From NCBI GenBank assembly GCA_035505995.1, contig DATJQF010000230.1:1-64000 (forward strand): a stretch of DNA of 64,000 nt. The letters run 5' to 3'. The notes below the pieces were generated by a model. It worked only from the letters and a program-made list of their open reading frames with translations. It searched no databases and was not told where the DNA came from. Positions 8,681 to 17,217 of this stretch are shown here, in pieces (the stretch's first letter is position 1; each line of letters opens with the position of its first letter). A program made the position numbers and the translations under genes. This DNA is from DATJQF01 sp035505995. Lineage in GTDB: Bacteria > Bacteroidota > Bacteroidia > Bacteroidales > FEN-979.

Positions 8681-10330
8681 TTAGCTTCCTTTTGCGAAAA
8701 TCCCGGTTAATTTGAAGTTTTTTCCGTCGAACAACCCCCGGTCGCTCATTTTCAGTTCCGGGATGACGAGCAACGCCATAAAGGAAAGGGTCATGAACGG
8801 GGCCCGCAGCGGGCTGCCCAGTTCCCGGGCTTTCCGGTCCAGGGAATCATAGGCTTCCGCCACTTTCAGGCCGTTTTCTCCCGACATGATCCCGGCAAAA
8901 GGCAACGGCAGGATCAGGTCCTCCCGGTCGCCGACCACCGAGATGCCTCCCCGCGTAGCGATGATAAGGTTGATCGCCCGGATCAGCGATACATCCTCCG
9001 CCCCCACGGCGATGATATTATGGCTGTCGTGTGCAACCGAAGAGGCAATCGCTCCCTTTTTCAGTCCAAAGCCATGGATGAATCCCACGGCAGGCGGTGC
9101 ATCCGTGTAACGATCCTTCACCACGATCTTCAGGATATCCTGCTCCGGTGATCCGCTGAGCTGTCCCTGCACTGAGGGCAGGACCGCCTCCGATTCCCCG
9201 GTGACCAGCTGTCCGTCGAATGCACGGATCACCCTAACTGGTTTGCCTTTATCGGGAATGGCTATTTGCTCCGCAGTTACCGGGGAGGCATGAAAGATGT
9301 TTTTCGGCTCCTCCTTCACCTCTTCCAGCAAGGATTTTCCATTTTCAGCGACCTTAATTCCATTTATAAATACCGATTGAATATTGAACCCGGCCAGGTC
9401 ATCCACCTGTATGAGATCGGCCGGATCCCCGGGTTGGAGCAGTCCTGCGCCCAGGGAATAATGTCGGACCGGATTCAGGGTGCAGGCACGGAGGACGTTC
9501 ATGGTATCAAGTCCTCTGCCGATCGCCCGTTTCACGAGTTCGTTGATATGTCCGGTCCGGAGATCGTTCGGGTGCTTGTCGTCGGAACAAAGCATGACGC
9601 TGTCCGGATATTCATCGATCAGGTCTGCCAGCGCCTCGAAATTCCTGGCGGCGCTCCCTTCCCGGATGAGGATCTTCATCCCGGCCCGGATCTTATCCAG
9701 GGCTTCCTCCCGGGTGAAGCATTCGTGGTCGGTGGTGATCCCCGCGGCGGCATACCGGGCGGCATCCTCTCCCCTCAATCCGGGTGCGTGCCCGTCGACC
9801 GGCTTTCCATATTTTCTCGCCAGGGCCAGCTTTCTCAACACGATCTCATCCTGGAAAAGCACCCCGGGAAAATTCATCATCTCCGACAAATAATGGACCT
9901 CCTCCAGGCGCAGCAATTCCTCGACTTCTTCCGGTCCGATCACCGCGCCGGCTGTTTCGAAAGGAGTGGCCGGGACACATGACGGGGCCCCGAAATAGAA
10001 CCGGAAAGGCACCTTTTTCCCGTTGGCGATCATGAACCGGACCCCATCGATCCCAAGGACATTCGCGATCTCATGCGGATCCGAAACGGTCGCCACCGTA
10101 CCGTGCACCACCGCCATCCGGGCAAACCCGGAAGGGATCAGCATGGAGCTTTCGATGTGAATGTGCGCATCGATCAGGCCGGGAAGGATATAGCCGCTTT
10201 CCCGGGTCTCCTCTTCCCGGATCCCTGCGATCTTCCCCTGCTCAACCCGTACGGTCCCCCGGAAGATCCTCTTCCCGACCACATCCACGATATGCCCGGA
10301 TAGTTCGAAGGGGGCTGGATTATTGGTCAT
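8681..10330 (-). CDS. ade: Adenine deaminase
   Basis: Ade hydrolyses adenine to hypoxanthine plus ammonia in purine salvage and is a metal-dependent amidohydrolase. The metal-binding motif GLIDAHIHIESSML is near residue 50. VDGHAPGLRG and TTDHECFTREEA are further active-site blocks. The length of 549 residues is normal. The ATG at 10330 lies at the edge of a 7-bp tandem array (10325-10373) whose unit on this strand reads AATGACC. The next in-frame upstream ATG runs into a stop, so this start is the only one available. The gene follows rlmN, which ends inside the same array. Confidence 0.93.
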   Translation of the reverse strand: MTNNPAPFELSGHIVDVVGKRIFRGTVRVEQGKIAGIREEETRESGYILPGLIDAHIHIESSMLIPSGFARMAVVHGTVATVSDPHEIANVLGIDGVRFMIANGKKVPFRFYFGAPSCVPATPFETAGAVIGPEEVEELLRLEEVHYLSEMMNFPGVLFQDEIVLRKLALARKYGKPVDGHAPGLRGEDAARYAAAGITTDHECFTREEALDKIRAGMKILIREGSAARNFEALADLIDEYPDSVMLCSDDKHPNDLRTGHINELVKRAIGRGLDTMNVLRACTLNPVRHYSLGAGLLQPGDPADLIQVDDLAGFNIQSVFINGIKVAENGKSLLEEVKEEPKNIFHASPVTAEQIAIPDKGKPVRVIRAFDGQLVTGESEAVLPSVQGQLSGSPEQDILKIVVKDRYTDAPPAVGFIHGFGLKKGAIASSVAHDSHNIIAVGAEDVSLIRAINLIIATRGGISVVGDREDLILPLPFAGIMSGENGLKVAEAYDSLDRKARELGSPLRAPFMTLSFMALLVIPELKMSDRGLFDGKNFKLTGIFAKGS

Positions 10331-10373
10331 GGGTCATTGGTCATTAGTCATTGGTCATTGGTCATTGGTCATT
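10325..10373. repeat. Tandem heptamer array, unit GGTCATT (7 copies)
   Basis: Seven consecutive 7-bp units are present. Units 2, 3, 5, 6 and 7 are GGTCATT; unit 1 ends in G and unit 4 begins with A. On the minus strand the unit AATGACC supplies the last codons and stop of rlmN (…MTNDQ, stop TGA) and overlaps the ATG of ade. It lies next to a second heptamer array of different sequence. Confidence 0.95.
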
Positions 10374-11473
10374 CTTAATCCGTAATCCGTAATCCGTAAT
10401 CCGTAATCCGTAATTACTTTCCCCGCCAGCTGTCCGCAGGCTGCATCAATATCCCCGCCCCTGCTTTTTCTCAAATTTACGACGAGATTCCTTCTTTCCA
10501 GCTCCCGCCGGAAAGCTTCAACCCTCAGGGGATCGGGCTTGCGGTACCCGGACCCTTCCACCGGGTTATATCCGATCAGGTTGATCTTGACCGGGAAGCT
10601 GCGGCAGAATGCTGCCAGTTCTTTCGCATCTTCAACGGAATCGTTGAATTCACGGAACAGGATGAATTCGATGGTGAATCGCTTCCCGGTAACTTTATGA
10701 TAATACTTCATGGCCTCCGAAAGGGACTCTACCGGGTATTTCCGGTTTACGGGCACGATCCGGTTCCTCTTTTCATTGTTGGCGGTATGAAGTGAAAGGG
10801 CGAAATGATACCGGGGCCGGTCATCCGCCATTTTACGGATCAGGTCAGGGATGCCGACACTGGAAACCGTGATCCGCTGCGGCGACATACCCAGCCCCCC
10901 GGGCGAAGTGATCTTCTCGATCGCCAGCTTCACCTGCTCATAGTTCAGCAGGGGTTCTCCCATTCCCATGAAGACGAGGTTGGACAAGGGGTTCGCTTCC
11001 GGCATGCGGGGACGGGCTTTCCCGGTCAGCCCTTCTTCCCCTGCCGAAAGACAGGACACCTGGTCGAAGATCTCTCCCGCGGTCAGGTTCCTCCGGAACC
11101 CTAACCGGCCCGTAGCGCAAAAGACGCATCCCAGCGGGCAGCCCGATTGCGACGAGATGCAGGCAGTATGCCGGGAGCCGGAAGGAATAAGCACGCTTTC
11201 GGTCAGGTTCCCGTCGTCTGTCCGGAAAGCCACTTTTAAGGTGCCATCCCGGCTTTTCTGAATGTGTTCAGGATGTAAGGCAGGAAAACTAAAATGATCG
11301 CCGAGCTCCCGGCGGATCTCTTTCGGCAGGTTGGTCATTTCGGAGAACGACCGCGCGGATTTTTTCCACAGCCATTCGGAAACCTGCCGGGCATGAAAGC
11401 GGGGCTTATTCCTCGCGGAGAAAAAATCCCCGATCTCTTCAACGGTAACCTGCCGGATATCGGGCTTTACCAT
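10355..11473 (-). CDS. rlmN: 23S rRNA/tRNA (adenine-C2)-methyltransferase RlmN
   Basis: RlmN is a radical-SAM enzyme that methylates C2 of A2503 in 23S rRNA and A37 in some tRNAs. The [4Fe-4S] cysteine motif CPLGCVFC (CxxxCxxC) is present, preceded by TACISSQSG. LVFMGMGEPLLNY and the C-terminal GGDIDAACGQL, which carries the catalytic cysteine, are also conserved. The conserved protein ends near residue 353. The last ~19 residues (ITDYGLRITDYGLRMTNDQ) are encoded by two heptamer arrays and are probably a non-functional extension. The start overlaps the DUF4468 gene by 7 nt, suggesting coupled translation. Confidence 0.93.
   Translation of the reverse strand: MVKPDIRQVTVEEIGDFFSARNKPRFHARQVSEWLWKKSARSFSEMTNLPKEIRRELGDHFSFPALHPEHIQKSRDGTLKVAFRTDDGNLTESVLIPSGSRHTACISSQSGCPLGCVFCATGRLGFRRNLTAGEIFDQVSCLSAGEEGLTGKARPRMPEANPLSNLVFMGMGEPLLNYEQVKLAIEKITSPGGLGMSPQRITVSSVGIPDLIRKMADDRPRYHFALSLHTANNEKRNRIVPVNRKYPVESLSEAMKYYHKVTGKRFTIEFILFREFNDSVEDAKELAAFCRSFPVKINLIGYNPVEGSGYRKPDPLRVEAFRRELERRNLVVNLRKSRGGDIDAACGQLAGKVITDYGLRITDYGLRMTNDQ
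10377..10411. repeat. Tandem heptamer array, unit AATCCGT (5 copies)
   Basis: Five perfect 7-bp copies plus a partial sixth are present. Because 7 is not a multiple of 3, three units make 21 bases, and the rlmN frame reads them as the 7-residue repeat ITDYGLR. The array lies inside the 3' end of rlmN, four bases from the GGTCATT array. Confidence 0.95.
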
Positions 11474-12027
11474 TCATCCTTCTTTATCACTTTCGGTTTC
11501 ATTCCCTCTTTCAGGCTGTGGATCAGGGCCTGCATGGTCGTGTCGGTCTGGTAAAGATAGGAAGCCCAGTTGGGGTTAAAGGCAGGATCGTTGACGTTCA
11601 TCCATTTCTCGATCGGGTACCGGCTGGCCGACTTCAGGTTGAAATCCGTCAGGGTGTACCGGTATTTGTTCTCCTTGAACTCCACGCGGATATCATACAT
11701 GATCACGCCTGCATCCCGGGTAAGCCCGTCATCGTCCTTGTAATAGATCTTGAATCTGCCCTCTCCTTCCAGCTTTCCGTTCACCTTATCCTGGACCCTG
11801 AACACACTGGTCGGGCTCAGGTAATATTGCCGGAACCATTCCGCCCCGCGGTCATACAGGACATCCTTGGTCCCTTGCTGGTCCACGACTTCCCGGTACT
11901 GGATCAGCTTGGTATCCGGATCCACCGGAAGCTTGGGCATCGACTCGGCCCCCGGGATCTGCTCCTGTGCACAGGCCACCCGGAACAGGAACAAGGCCGG
12001 AAATATCAGTAAAAAGCTGCGCATCAT
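11467..12027 (-). CDS. Secreted DUF4468 domain protein
   Basis: This 186-residue protein has an N-terminal signal peptide (MMRSFLLIFPALFLFRVACA, cleavage likely after ACA). A region at ~40-135 matches the DUF4468 pattern: IQYREVVDQQG, LYDRGAEWFRQYYLSP and a lysine/glutamate-rich beta segment ending YRYTLTDF. DUF4468 proteins are common in Bacteroidota and have a TBP-like fold but no known function. The protein is probably periplasmic. It overlaps rlmN by 7 nt and begins about 125 bases downstream of the groL terminator. Confidence 0.72.
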   Translation of the reverse strand: MMRSFLLIFPALFLFRVACAQEQIPGAESMPKLPVDPDTKLIQYREVVDQQGTKDVLYDRGAEWFRQYYLSPTSVFRVQDKVNGKLEGEGRFKIYYKDDDGLTRDAGVIMYDIRVEFKENKYRYTLTDFNLKSASRYPIEKWMNVNDPAFNPNWASYLYQTDTTMQALIHSLKEGMKPKVIKKDEW

Positions 12028-12152
12028 GACTCAGGTGTATTGATCTCTGCAATTTTACAATATATCGGGACAGCTTATTCAGGGGTTCCCTAAATTTTTT
12101 TCCACACAAATAATAACACCCCAACCCCGGAAAAAGTATAGCGCCCGGGCAT

Positions 12153-12180
12153 AAAAAAACCCCGGATGATCCGGGGTTTA
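12153..12180 (-). terminator. Intrinsic terminator after groL
   Basis: The hairpin arms are 12157-12166 and 12170-12179 (AAACCCCGGA / TCCGGGGTTT) with a 3-nt loop. A run of T follows on the minus strand (12156-12153). It lies about 20 nt after the groL stop, as expected for a rho-independent terminator of the groS-groL transcript. Confidence 0.88.
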
Positions 12181-12198
12181 TAAAGTTTGCGGGAAGGT

Positions 12199-13845
12199 TT
12201 AGTACATATCTCCCATTCCGCCGCCGTACCCGCCGGGTCCGCCCATCGGCATCTTGGGTTCCTTTTCTTCCTTGTGGGTCACGATCACGCATTCGGTCGT
12301 AAGGATCATGCCGGCAATAGACGCGGCATTTTCCAGGGCGATGCGGGCCACCTTGGTCGGATCAATGACACCGGTTTTCAGCAGGTTCTCATACTGCTCG
12401 GTGCGTGCATTGAAGCCGAAATCATCCTTTCCTTCCTTCACTTTCTGAGCTACCACGGAACCATCCAGTCCCGCGTTTTCCACGATCTGGCGCAGGGGTT
12501 CTTCGAGCGCCCTCTTCACGATGGAAATGCCGGTGTTCTCGTCGTCATTGTCGCCTTTCATCTTTTCGATGACCGGGATGGCGCGGATGAAAGCCACGCC
12601 TCCGCCCGGGATGATCCCTTCTTCAATGGCGGCGCGGGTTGCATGCAGGGCATCGTCGAACCGGTCCTTCTTTTCCTTCATTTCCACTTCGCTGGCAGCG
12701 CCGACGTAGATCACGGCCACTCCGCCGGCCAGTTTTGCCAGCCGTTCCTGGAGCTTTTCACGGTCGTAATCGGAAGTGGTCGTGCCGATCTGTGCCTTGA
12801 TCTGGTTCACCCGTGCCTCGATGTCGGATTTCTTTCCCTTGCCGCTGACGATCGTCGTGTTATCCTTGTCGATGGTCACCTTTTCCGCTTCACCCAGGTA
12901 CTGGAGCGTGGTGTCTTCCAGCTTGTATCCTTTTTCTTCGGAGATCACCATGCCTCCGGTCAGGACTGCAATGTCCTCCAGCATTTCCTTTCTCCGGTCG
13001 CCGAACCCGGGAGCCTTTACGGCCGCCACCTTCAGCGATCCGCGGATCTTGTTGACTACCAAAGTAGCCAGCGCTTCCCCTTCCACGTCCTCGGAGATGA
13101 TGATCAGGGGACGGCCCGTCTGCACGACTTTCTCCAGCAGCGGAAGCAGATCCTTCATCACGGAGATCTTCTTGTCGTGGATCAGGATATAGGGAGTTTC
13201 GTACACGGCCTCCATTTTCTCGGTATCGGTAATGAAATACGGAGAAATATATCCGCGGTCAAACTGCATCCCTTCCACAACTTTTACCGTGGTCTCAATA
13301 CCTTTTGCTTCCTCGATGGTGATCACGCCTTCCTTCTTCACCTTGCCCATGGCCTCGGCGATCATCTTCCCGATGAACGTATCGTTGTTCGCCGAAACGG
13401 AAGCTACCTGTTCGATCTTCTCTACGCTGTCGCCGATCTTTTTGGTTTGCTTTTTCAGGGTCTCTATGACTTCTGCAACGGCTTTGTCGATCCCTCTTTT
13501 CAGATCCATCGGGTTGGCGCCTGCCGTTACGTTCTTCAGCCCGGTCGTAAAGATCGACTGGGCCAGTACAGTTGCCGTGGTGGTTCCGTCGCCGGCGAGC
13601 TCGCTGGTCTTGGAAGCCACTTCCTTCACCAGCTGGGCGCCCATGTTCTCGATCGGGTCTTTCACTTCCACTTCCTTGGCTACGGTGACGCCGTCCTTCG
13701 TGATGACGGGTGCTCCGTATGATTTTTCAATGATCACATTGCGTCCGCTCGGACCCAGGGTCACCTTCACTGCATTGGAAAGCTCATCCACACCTTTTTT
13801 CAGAGCTTCTCTTGCCTTTATGCTAAACAGAATGTCTTTTGCCAT
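12199..13845 (-). CDS. groL: Chaperonin GroEL (Hsp60)
   Basis: GroEL forms the double-ring ATP-driven folding chamber used with GroES. The sequence is conserved throughout: [30 protein letters not shown], the apical-domain blocks, GGGVAFIRA and the C-terminal glycine/methionine tail ([16 protein letters not shown]). The length of 548 residues is standard. I take the ATG at 13845 (MAKDILFS); an ATG two codons upstream is possible. The gene follows groS by about 50 bases and ends at a strong terminator. Confidence 0.97.
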   Translation of the reverse strand: MAKDILFSIKAREALKKGVDELSNAVKVTLGPSGRNVIIEKSYGAPVITKDGVTVAKEVEVKDPIENMGAQLVKEVASKTSELAGDGTTTATVLAQSIFTTGLKNVTAGANPMDLKRGIDKAVAEVIETLKKQTKKIGDSVEKIEQVASVSANNDTFIGKMIAEAMGKVKKEGVITIEEAKGIETTVKVVEGMQFDRGYISPYFITDTEKMEAVYETPYILIHDKKISVMKDLLPLLEKVVQTGRPLIIISEDVEGEALATLVVNKIRGSLKVAAVKAPGFGDRRKEMLEDIAVLTGGMVISEEKGYKLEDTTLQYLGEAEKVTIDKDNTTIVSGKGKKSDIEARVNQIKAQIGTTTSDYDREKLQERLAKLAGGVAVIYVGAASEVEMKEKKDRFDDALHATRAAIEEGIIPGGGVAFIRAIPVIEKMKGDNDDENTGISIVKRALEEPLRQIVENAGLDGSVVAQKVKEGKDDFGFNARTEQYENLLKTGVIDPTKVARIALENAASIAGMILTTECVIVTHKEEKEPKMPMGGPGGYGGGMGDMY

Positions 13846-13894
13846 TTTCATTAAGTATTTAAGTTAGACTTTCATTTTTCCTGGTACTTGCGGA

Positions 13895-14173
13895 TCAGAT
13901 AATGGCTACGATATCCGATTCACGCATGATAAGGTAGTTGTTCCCGTCGATCGTGATCTCCGACCCGGAATATTTTCCGTATAATACCACGTCGCCTACC
14001 TTTACCGTCATGGGTTCGTCTTTTTTGCCGGTGCCTACCGCTACGACCGTGCCTTTCTGCGGTTTCTCTTTCGCAGTATCCGGTATGATGATGCCCGCAG
14101 CTGTTTTTTCCTCGGCCGGTGCCGGTTCGACTAATACCCTGTCGGCCAATGGTTTAATCTTCAATTTTGCCAT
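13895..14173 (-). CDS. groS: Co-chaperonin GroES (Hsp10)
   Basis: This is the 92-residue lid of the GroEL chamber. [19 protein letters not shown], the mobile-loop region [18 protein letters not shown], and [14 protein letters not shown] are typical. The start at 14173 gives MAKLKIKP; an ATG three codons earlier is an alternative. No CIRCE element (HrcA site) is visible upstream, so control differs from the Firmicutes model. The upstream region holds the secG terminator and a TGGCAC box discussed in the findings. Confidence 0.96.
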   Translation of the reverse strand: MAKLKIKPLADRVLVEPAPAEEKTAAGIIIPDTAKEKPQKGTVVAVGTGKKDEPMTVKVGDVVLYGKYSGSEITIDGNNYLIMRESDIVAII

Positions 14174-14300
14174 AGTATTCATGAATTTGGTTAAACAAAT
14201 AATATTTTTCAGTGGAATGGTGGGGGTATGTCATATATTGTGCCACAGAAAAAAAAGTTAACGACCTGGACATTTTTACAGTAATACGAAAATTTAAGGG

Positions 14301-14329
14301 AAAAAAAATGTCAGAATATTCTGACATTC
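14301..14329 (-). terminator. Probable terminator after secG (perfect 20-bp palindrome plus T run)
   Basis: Bases 14308-14327 form a perfect palindrome, ATGTCAGAAT followed by its reverse complement. On the minus strand it is followed by eight T residues (14308-14301), beginning 24 nt after the secG stop. The stem is AT-rich, so strength is uncertain. The neighbouring TCTGACAT repeat (to ~14338) offers an alternative reading as an operator upstream of groS. Confidence 0.6.
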
Positions 14330-14352
14330 TGACATTCTGCCTGTATCGTATC

Positions 14353-14691
14353 TTACTTGTGCGGTTGTGCCGGAGGTGCCTGGAAATCCTTCACAGGTTG
14401 AGTCTTCGCATTATCGACCTGTTTCTTGATCTCGCTTTCCTGAACCGCGGTAGTTCCCTGGTTCTTCGGGATCACGAAAATGGAAAGGAGGCTTAAGCAG
14501 AGCAGGACAACGGCCAGGGTCCAGGTAGATTTTTCAAGGAAATCAGCGGTTTTCCTCACCCCCATGAACTGGTTCGAAGAGGAGAAGTTGGAGGCAAGGC
14601 CTCCTCCTTTGGAATTCTGGACCAGCACCACCAGGACCAGCAGCACGCAGGTGATAAGGATCAGGATCGAAATTAAAATGTAAATTCCCAT
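14353..14691 (-). CDS. secG: Preprotein translocase subunit SecG
   Basis: SecG is the small accessory subunit of the SecYEG inner-membrane channel. It is 112 residues with two membrane helices (~3-25 and ~55-75). The conserved cytoplasmic loop VQNSKGGGLASNFSSSNQFMGVRKTADFLEK is diagnostic in its first half. A proline/glutamine-rich tail (PAQPHK) ends the protein. The ATG at 14691 is chosen over 14718, whose extra residues (MGGGKTTNV) are not conserved. It is the last gene of the sigma-54 activator, LptE, TPR, secG cluster. Confidence 0.92.
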   Translation of the reverse strand: MGIYILISILILITCVLLVLVVLVQNSKGGGLASNFSSSNQFMGVRKTADFLEKSTWTLAVVLLCLSLLSIFVIPKNQGTTAVQESEIKKQVDNAKTQPVKDFQAPPAQPHK

Positions 14692-14751
14692 AACGTTAGT
14701 TGTTTTACCCCCACCCAACCCTCCCCCAAATGGGGTATGGCCGGGAGCGGG

Positions 14752-15450
14752 TTATCTCAGTTTTTCAATTTGGCCTGCAAAGTAACGGCTTTTTTCCGGA
14801 TAAAGCAAGCTCAGCTTCTCATAAATCTTGATGGCTTTCAATTTGTTCCCCTGTTCACTGTAAAGGCGGGCCAGGGTTTCGCTGATGATCTCTTCCTCAT
14901 CCTCATTGCTCCGGATGGCATTTTCGGACGGATTAAAGAAGGTAGCCCTGGGGGCGGAGATCCGGGGCTCTTCCCGGATGAATTTCTCGATGATCTCCGC
15001 TTTGGTCGGTCCCGACCCAACGGACTCTTCCCGATATGGAGAAAGCAATTCCTCCGGGAAATCTCCGGTCAGCGCCGGCCAGTCGGCGGTCACTTCGGCA
15101 GGTTCCGGGGAAGGCTCATCGGGGATCACCGTAACCGGAGTGCCCGTTTCCATGACCGGAAGCTGTTCTTCCGGTTCCGGTGCTGCCACTGGCTCCGCCG
15201 GATGCACCAGGTTCTGCTGGAACCGGTCGAACAGGAGCTTCAGTTTTTTACGGCTCGGGGCATACGCTGCCGCTTTCCGGAACTGTGCGGGGAAATCCAG
15301 GTCGTCCTCACGGAAAAGTCCCAGCGCCAGCAGCACCTGGGCCGAGGAGCAGTAGGGGAACCGCTCCACCATCCCGCGAATCATATCCAGCCCGGTCTTT
15401 TCCATCCGGTCCGGCTGATTTAATATGCGGATATATTCCTGGCGGTTCAT
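14752..15450 (-). CDS. TPR-containing protein
   Basis: This 232-residue soluble protein has no signal peptide. The first ~70 residues (LNQPDRMEKTGLDMIRGMVERFPYCSS) and the last ~45 (SETLARLYSEQGNKLKAIKIYEKL) are helical and TPR-like. They are joined by a low-complexity proline/glutamate linker at ~85-150. It lies between the LptE-like gene (5 bases) and secG. This gene order is frequent in Bacteroidota, but no function is assigned. It may act as a protein-protein adaptor for envelope biogenesis, which is inference. Confidence 0.7.
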   Translation of the reverse strand: MNRQEYIRILNQPDRMEKTGLDMIRGMVERFPYCSSAQVLLALGLFREDDLDFPAQFRKAAAYAPSRKKLKLLFDRFQQNLVHPAEPVAAPEPEEQLPVMETGTPVTVIPDEPSPEPAEVTADWPALTGDFPEELLSPYREESVGSGPTKAEIIEKFIREEPRISAPRATFFNPSENAIRSNEDEEEIISETLARLYSEQGNKLKAIKIYEKLSLLYPEKSRYFAGQIEKLR

Positions 15451-15455
15451 GGATA

Positions 15456-16040
15456 TTACCAGTTTACCATCGTGCGGTTGAAAATATCCTGGACCAGCTC
15501 ATCGGTGATCTCTTTGATCAACCCGTCCTGGACCGCCGACAGGTTCTGGGAGCTGGGATAGTCGGAATACCTTGAAAAAGCAACCGATTCAAAATCCTGC
15601 TTGGGATTCTTCCGGTTGGTGAATTTAACCGTTACCGTGATGGTCAGACGGTTCAGGGCAGCGGTTTCGTTGCCCTGGATCGCCGTCGGTTTCACGTCGT
15701 AGCCGGTAATGGTCCCTTCGATCGTCAGGTCCCCGTTATGGTCCACCAGCATCAGGTTGGTCTGGGAGGTGAAATAGTCACGCAGCGCCTCTGTAAAGCT
15801 CCGGCTCAGGGTGGTGACCACCAGCGGGGCATTGTTCGGGAAATAAGGGATAGCGACCGTTTTAACATCGGGGGAAACGGACGCCCCGGTGAAGGAATAG
15901 TTCACTTTGCAGGAACCGAGGAACAGCATCATCGTCGCCAGCAAAAGGATTCCGTAGGCTGCCGGCCGGTTATTCGATATGATATTCCTTGATCTTGCGG
16001 TAAAGCGTTCTTTCTGATATGCCCAGTTCTTTGGCCGCAT
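15456..16040 (-). CDS. lptE: LptE-like LPS-assembly lipoprotein
   Basis: LptE plugs the LptD outer-membrane translocon that inserts lipopolysaccharide. The protein has a hydrophobic segment (GILLLATMMLFLGSC) ending in the lipobox LGSC. YSFTGASVSPDVKTVAIPYF, a signature of the Bacteroidota LptE family, follows. The start is uncertain. No ATG lies just before the signal peptide, so I use the ATG at 16040 (MRPKNWAYQK), which overlaps the sigma-54 activator by 71 nt. A rare start nearer ~15965 would give a normal signal peptide. It is followed 5 bases later by the TPR gene. Confidence 0.82.
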   Translation of the reverse strand: MRPKNWAYQKERFTARSRNIISNNRPAAYGILLLATMMLFLGSCKVNYSFTGASVSPDVKTVAIPYFPNNAPLVVTTLSRSFTEALRDYFTSQTNLMLVDHNGDLTIEGTITGYDVKPTAIQGNETAALNRLTITVTVKFTNRKNPKQDFESVAFSRYSDYPSSQNLSAVQDGLIKEITDELVQDIFNRTMVNW

Positions 16041-17190
16041 CTTTTCTTTTTCCGTCGTATTTCTGAAGGGCTTTCCGGATAAAATCGATCTCCTTTTTCT
16101 CCAGGGAGAGGGATTCCTCCACTTCCTCATGTTCCGCGATCGGCTCCGGCGCCACTTTGTCGGAAGGAGCGACAATGACCGGGGCTTCCCGTTCGTTATC
16201 TTCTCCCATCCCTTTGTACAGGCGCTGGATCAGGTGGGTGTTTTCCGCCACCTTCGATTGGGAGATCTCGCTTTGCATCAGGTTCCCGACCAGTTGCTTC
16301 AGGTCGTTCACATCCTTCTTCATATCGAAAAGCACCTTGAAGAGCAGTTCCCTTTCCGTAAAATGACCCGGTTCACTTCCTTTGTACAGGACCGGGAGAT
16401 CGGTCATGGGCCCCTGGGGCAGGTATTTCATCAGGGTATCGGCCGTGATGATCCGGTTCTTTTCGATGATGGAGATCTGTTCGGTAATGTTTTTCAGTTG
16501 CCGTACATTCCCGGGCCACCGGTAGGCGGTCAGGGTCTTTACGGCATCCTCATCCAGCTGGATCGGGGGCATCCGGTATTTTTCGGCCGCATCCGATGCA
16601 AATTTCCGGAACAGGAGATGGATATCTTCTTTCCGGTCGCGCAGGGGCGGGACGAAGATGGGAACGGTATTCAGCCGGTAGAACAGGTCCTGCCTGAATT
16701 TCCCCGCCGAGATGGCATCGGGGATGTTCAGGTTGGTGGCCCCTACGATCCTGACATTGGTCTTCAGCACTTTGGAAGAACCGACGCGGATGAATTCCCC
16801 GCTCTCGAGTACCCGCAACAGCCTGACCTGCGTGGCAGCCGGCAATTCCGCCACCTCATCGAGGAAGATCGTACCCCCGTTCGCGACCTCGAAATATCCT
16901 TTCCGGGCTTCGTGAGCGCCGGTGAAGGATCCCTTCTCATGTCCGAACAGCTCCGAGTCGATCGTCCCTTCGGGGATGGCGCCGCAGTTAACGGCGATGT
17001 AAGGGCCGTGCTTGCGGGAACTGAGCTGGTGAATGATCTTGGGAAAAAATTCCTTCCCCGTTCCGCTCTCCCCCGAAATCAGCACCGTGATGTCCGTGGC
17101 GGATACCTGCCGGGCAATATCGATCGCCCGGTCGAGCAGGGCGGAGGTACCGATAATTCCGAACCGTTGTTTGATCGCAAGGATATCCAT
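15970..17190 (-). CDS. Sigma-54 dependent transcriptional activator (AAA+ and Fis HTH, no receiver domain)
   Basis: This 406-residue bacterial enhancer-binding protein begins directly with the AAA+ domain. It has Walker A GESGTGKE (40-47), the sigma-54 contact loop GSFTGA (87-92), Walker B GGTIFLDE (~104-111) and the arginine-finger block FRQDLFYRLN. A Fis-type helix-turn-helix closes the protein (LQKYDGKRKDAAKELGISER). There is no N-terminal receiver or PAS domain, so activity must be controlled by partner proteins or abundance. A ~100-residue linker with charged repeats separates the AAA+ and HTH parts. It heads the LptE-TPR-secG cluster and may act on that region. Confidence 0.93.
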   Translation of the reverse strand: MDILAIKQRFGIIGTSALLDRAIDIARQVSATDITVLISGESGTGKEFFPKIIHQLSSRKHGPYIAVNCGAIPEGTIDSELFGHEKGSFTGAHEARKGYFEVANGGTIFLDEVAELPAATQVRLLRVLESGEFIRVGSSKVLKTNVRIVGATNLNIPDAISAGKFRQDLFYRLNTVPIFVPPLRDRKEDIHLLFRKFASDAAEKYRMPPIQLDEDAVKTLTAYRWPGNVRQLKNITEQISIIEKNRIITADTLMKYLPQGPMTDLPVLYKGSEPGHFTERELLFKVLFDMKKDVNDLKQLVGNLMQSEISQSKVAENTHLIQRLYKGMGEDNEREAPVIVAPSDKVAPEPIAEHEEVEESLSLEKKEIDFIRKALQKYDGKRKDAAKELGISERTLYRKIKEYHIE

Positions 17191-17217
17191 CTGGCTCCGG
17201 CTTTCTTACTATACAGG

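Noticed and set aside
10325..10411. CRISPR-like array
   Set aside because: Units are only 7 bp with no spacers and there are no cas genes. It is a simple tandem array.
12187..13722. Long open frame (511 codons) on the plus strand opposite groL
   Set aside because: It lies entirely antisense to a highly conserved groL and has no family motif. Long antisense frames are expected in a GC-rich coding strand.
14308..14327. HrcA/CIRCE operator upstream of groS
   Set aside because: The palindrome differs from TTAGCACTC-N9-GAGTGCTAA, has no spacer and is followed by a T run, so it fits a terminator for secG better.
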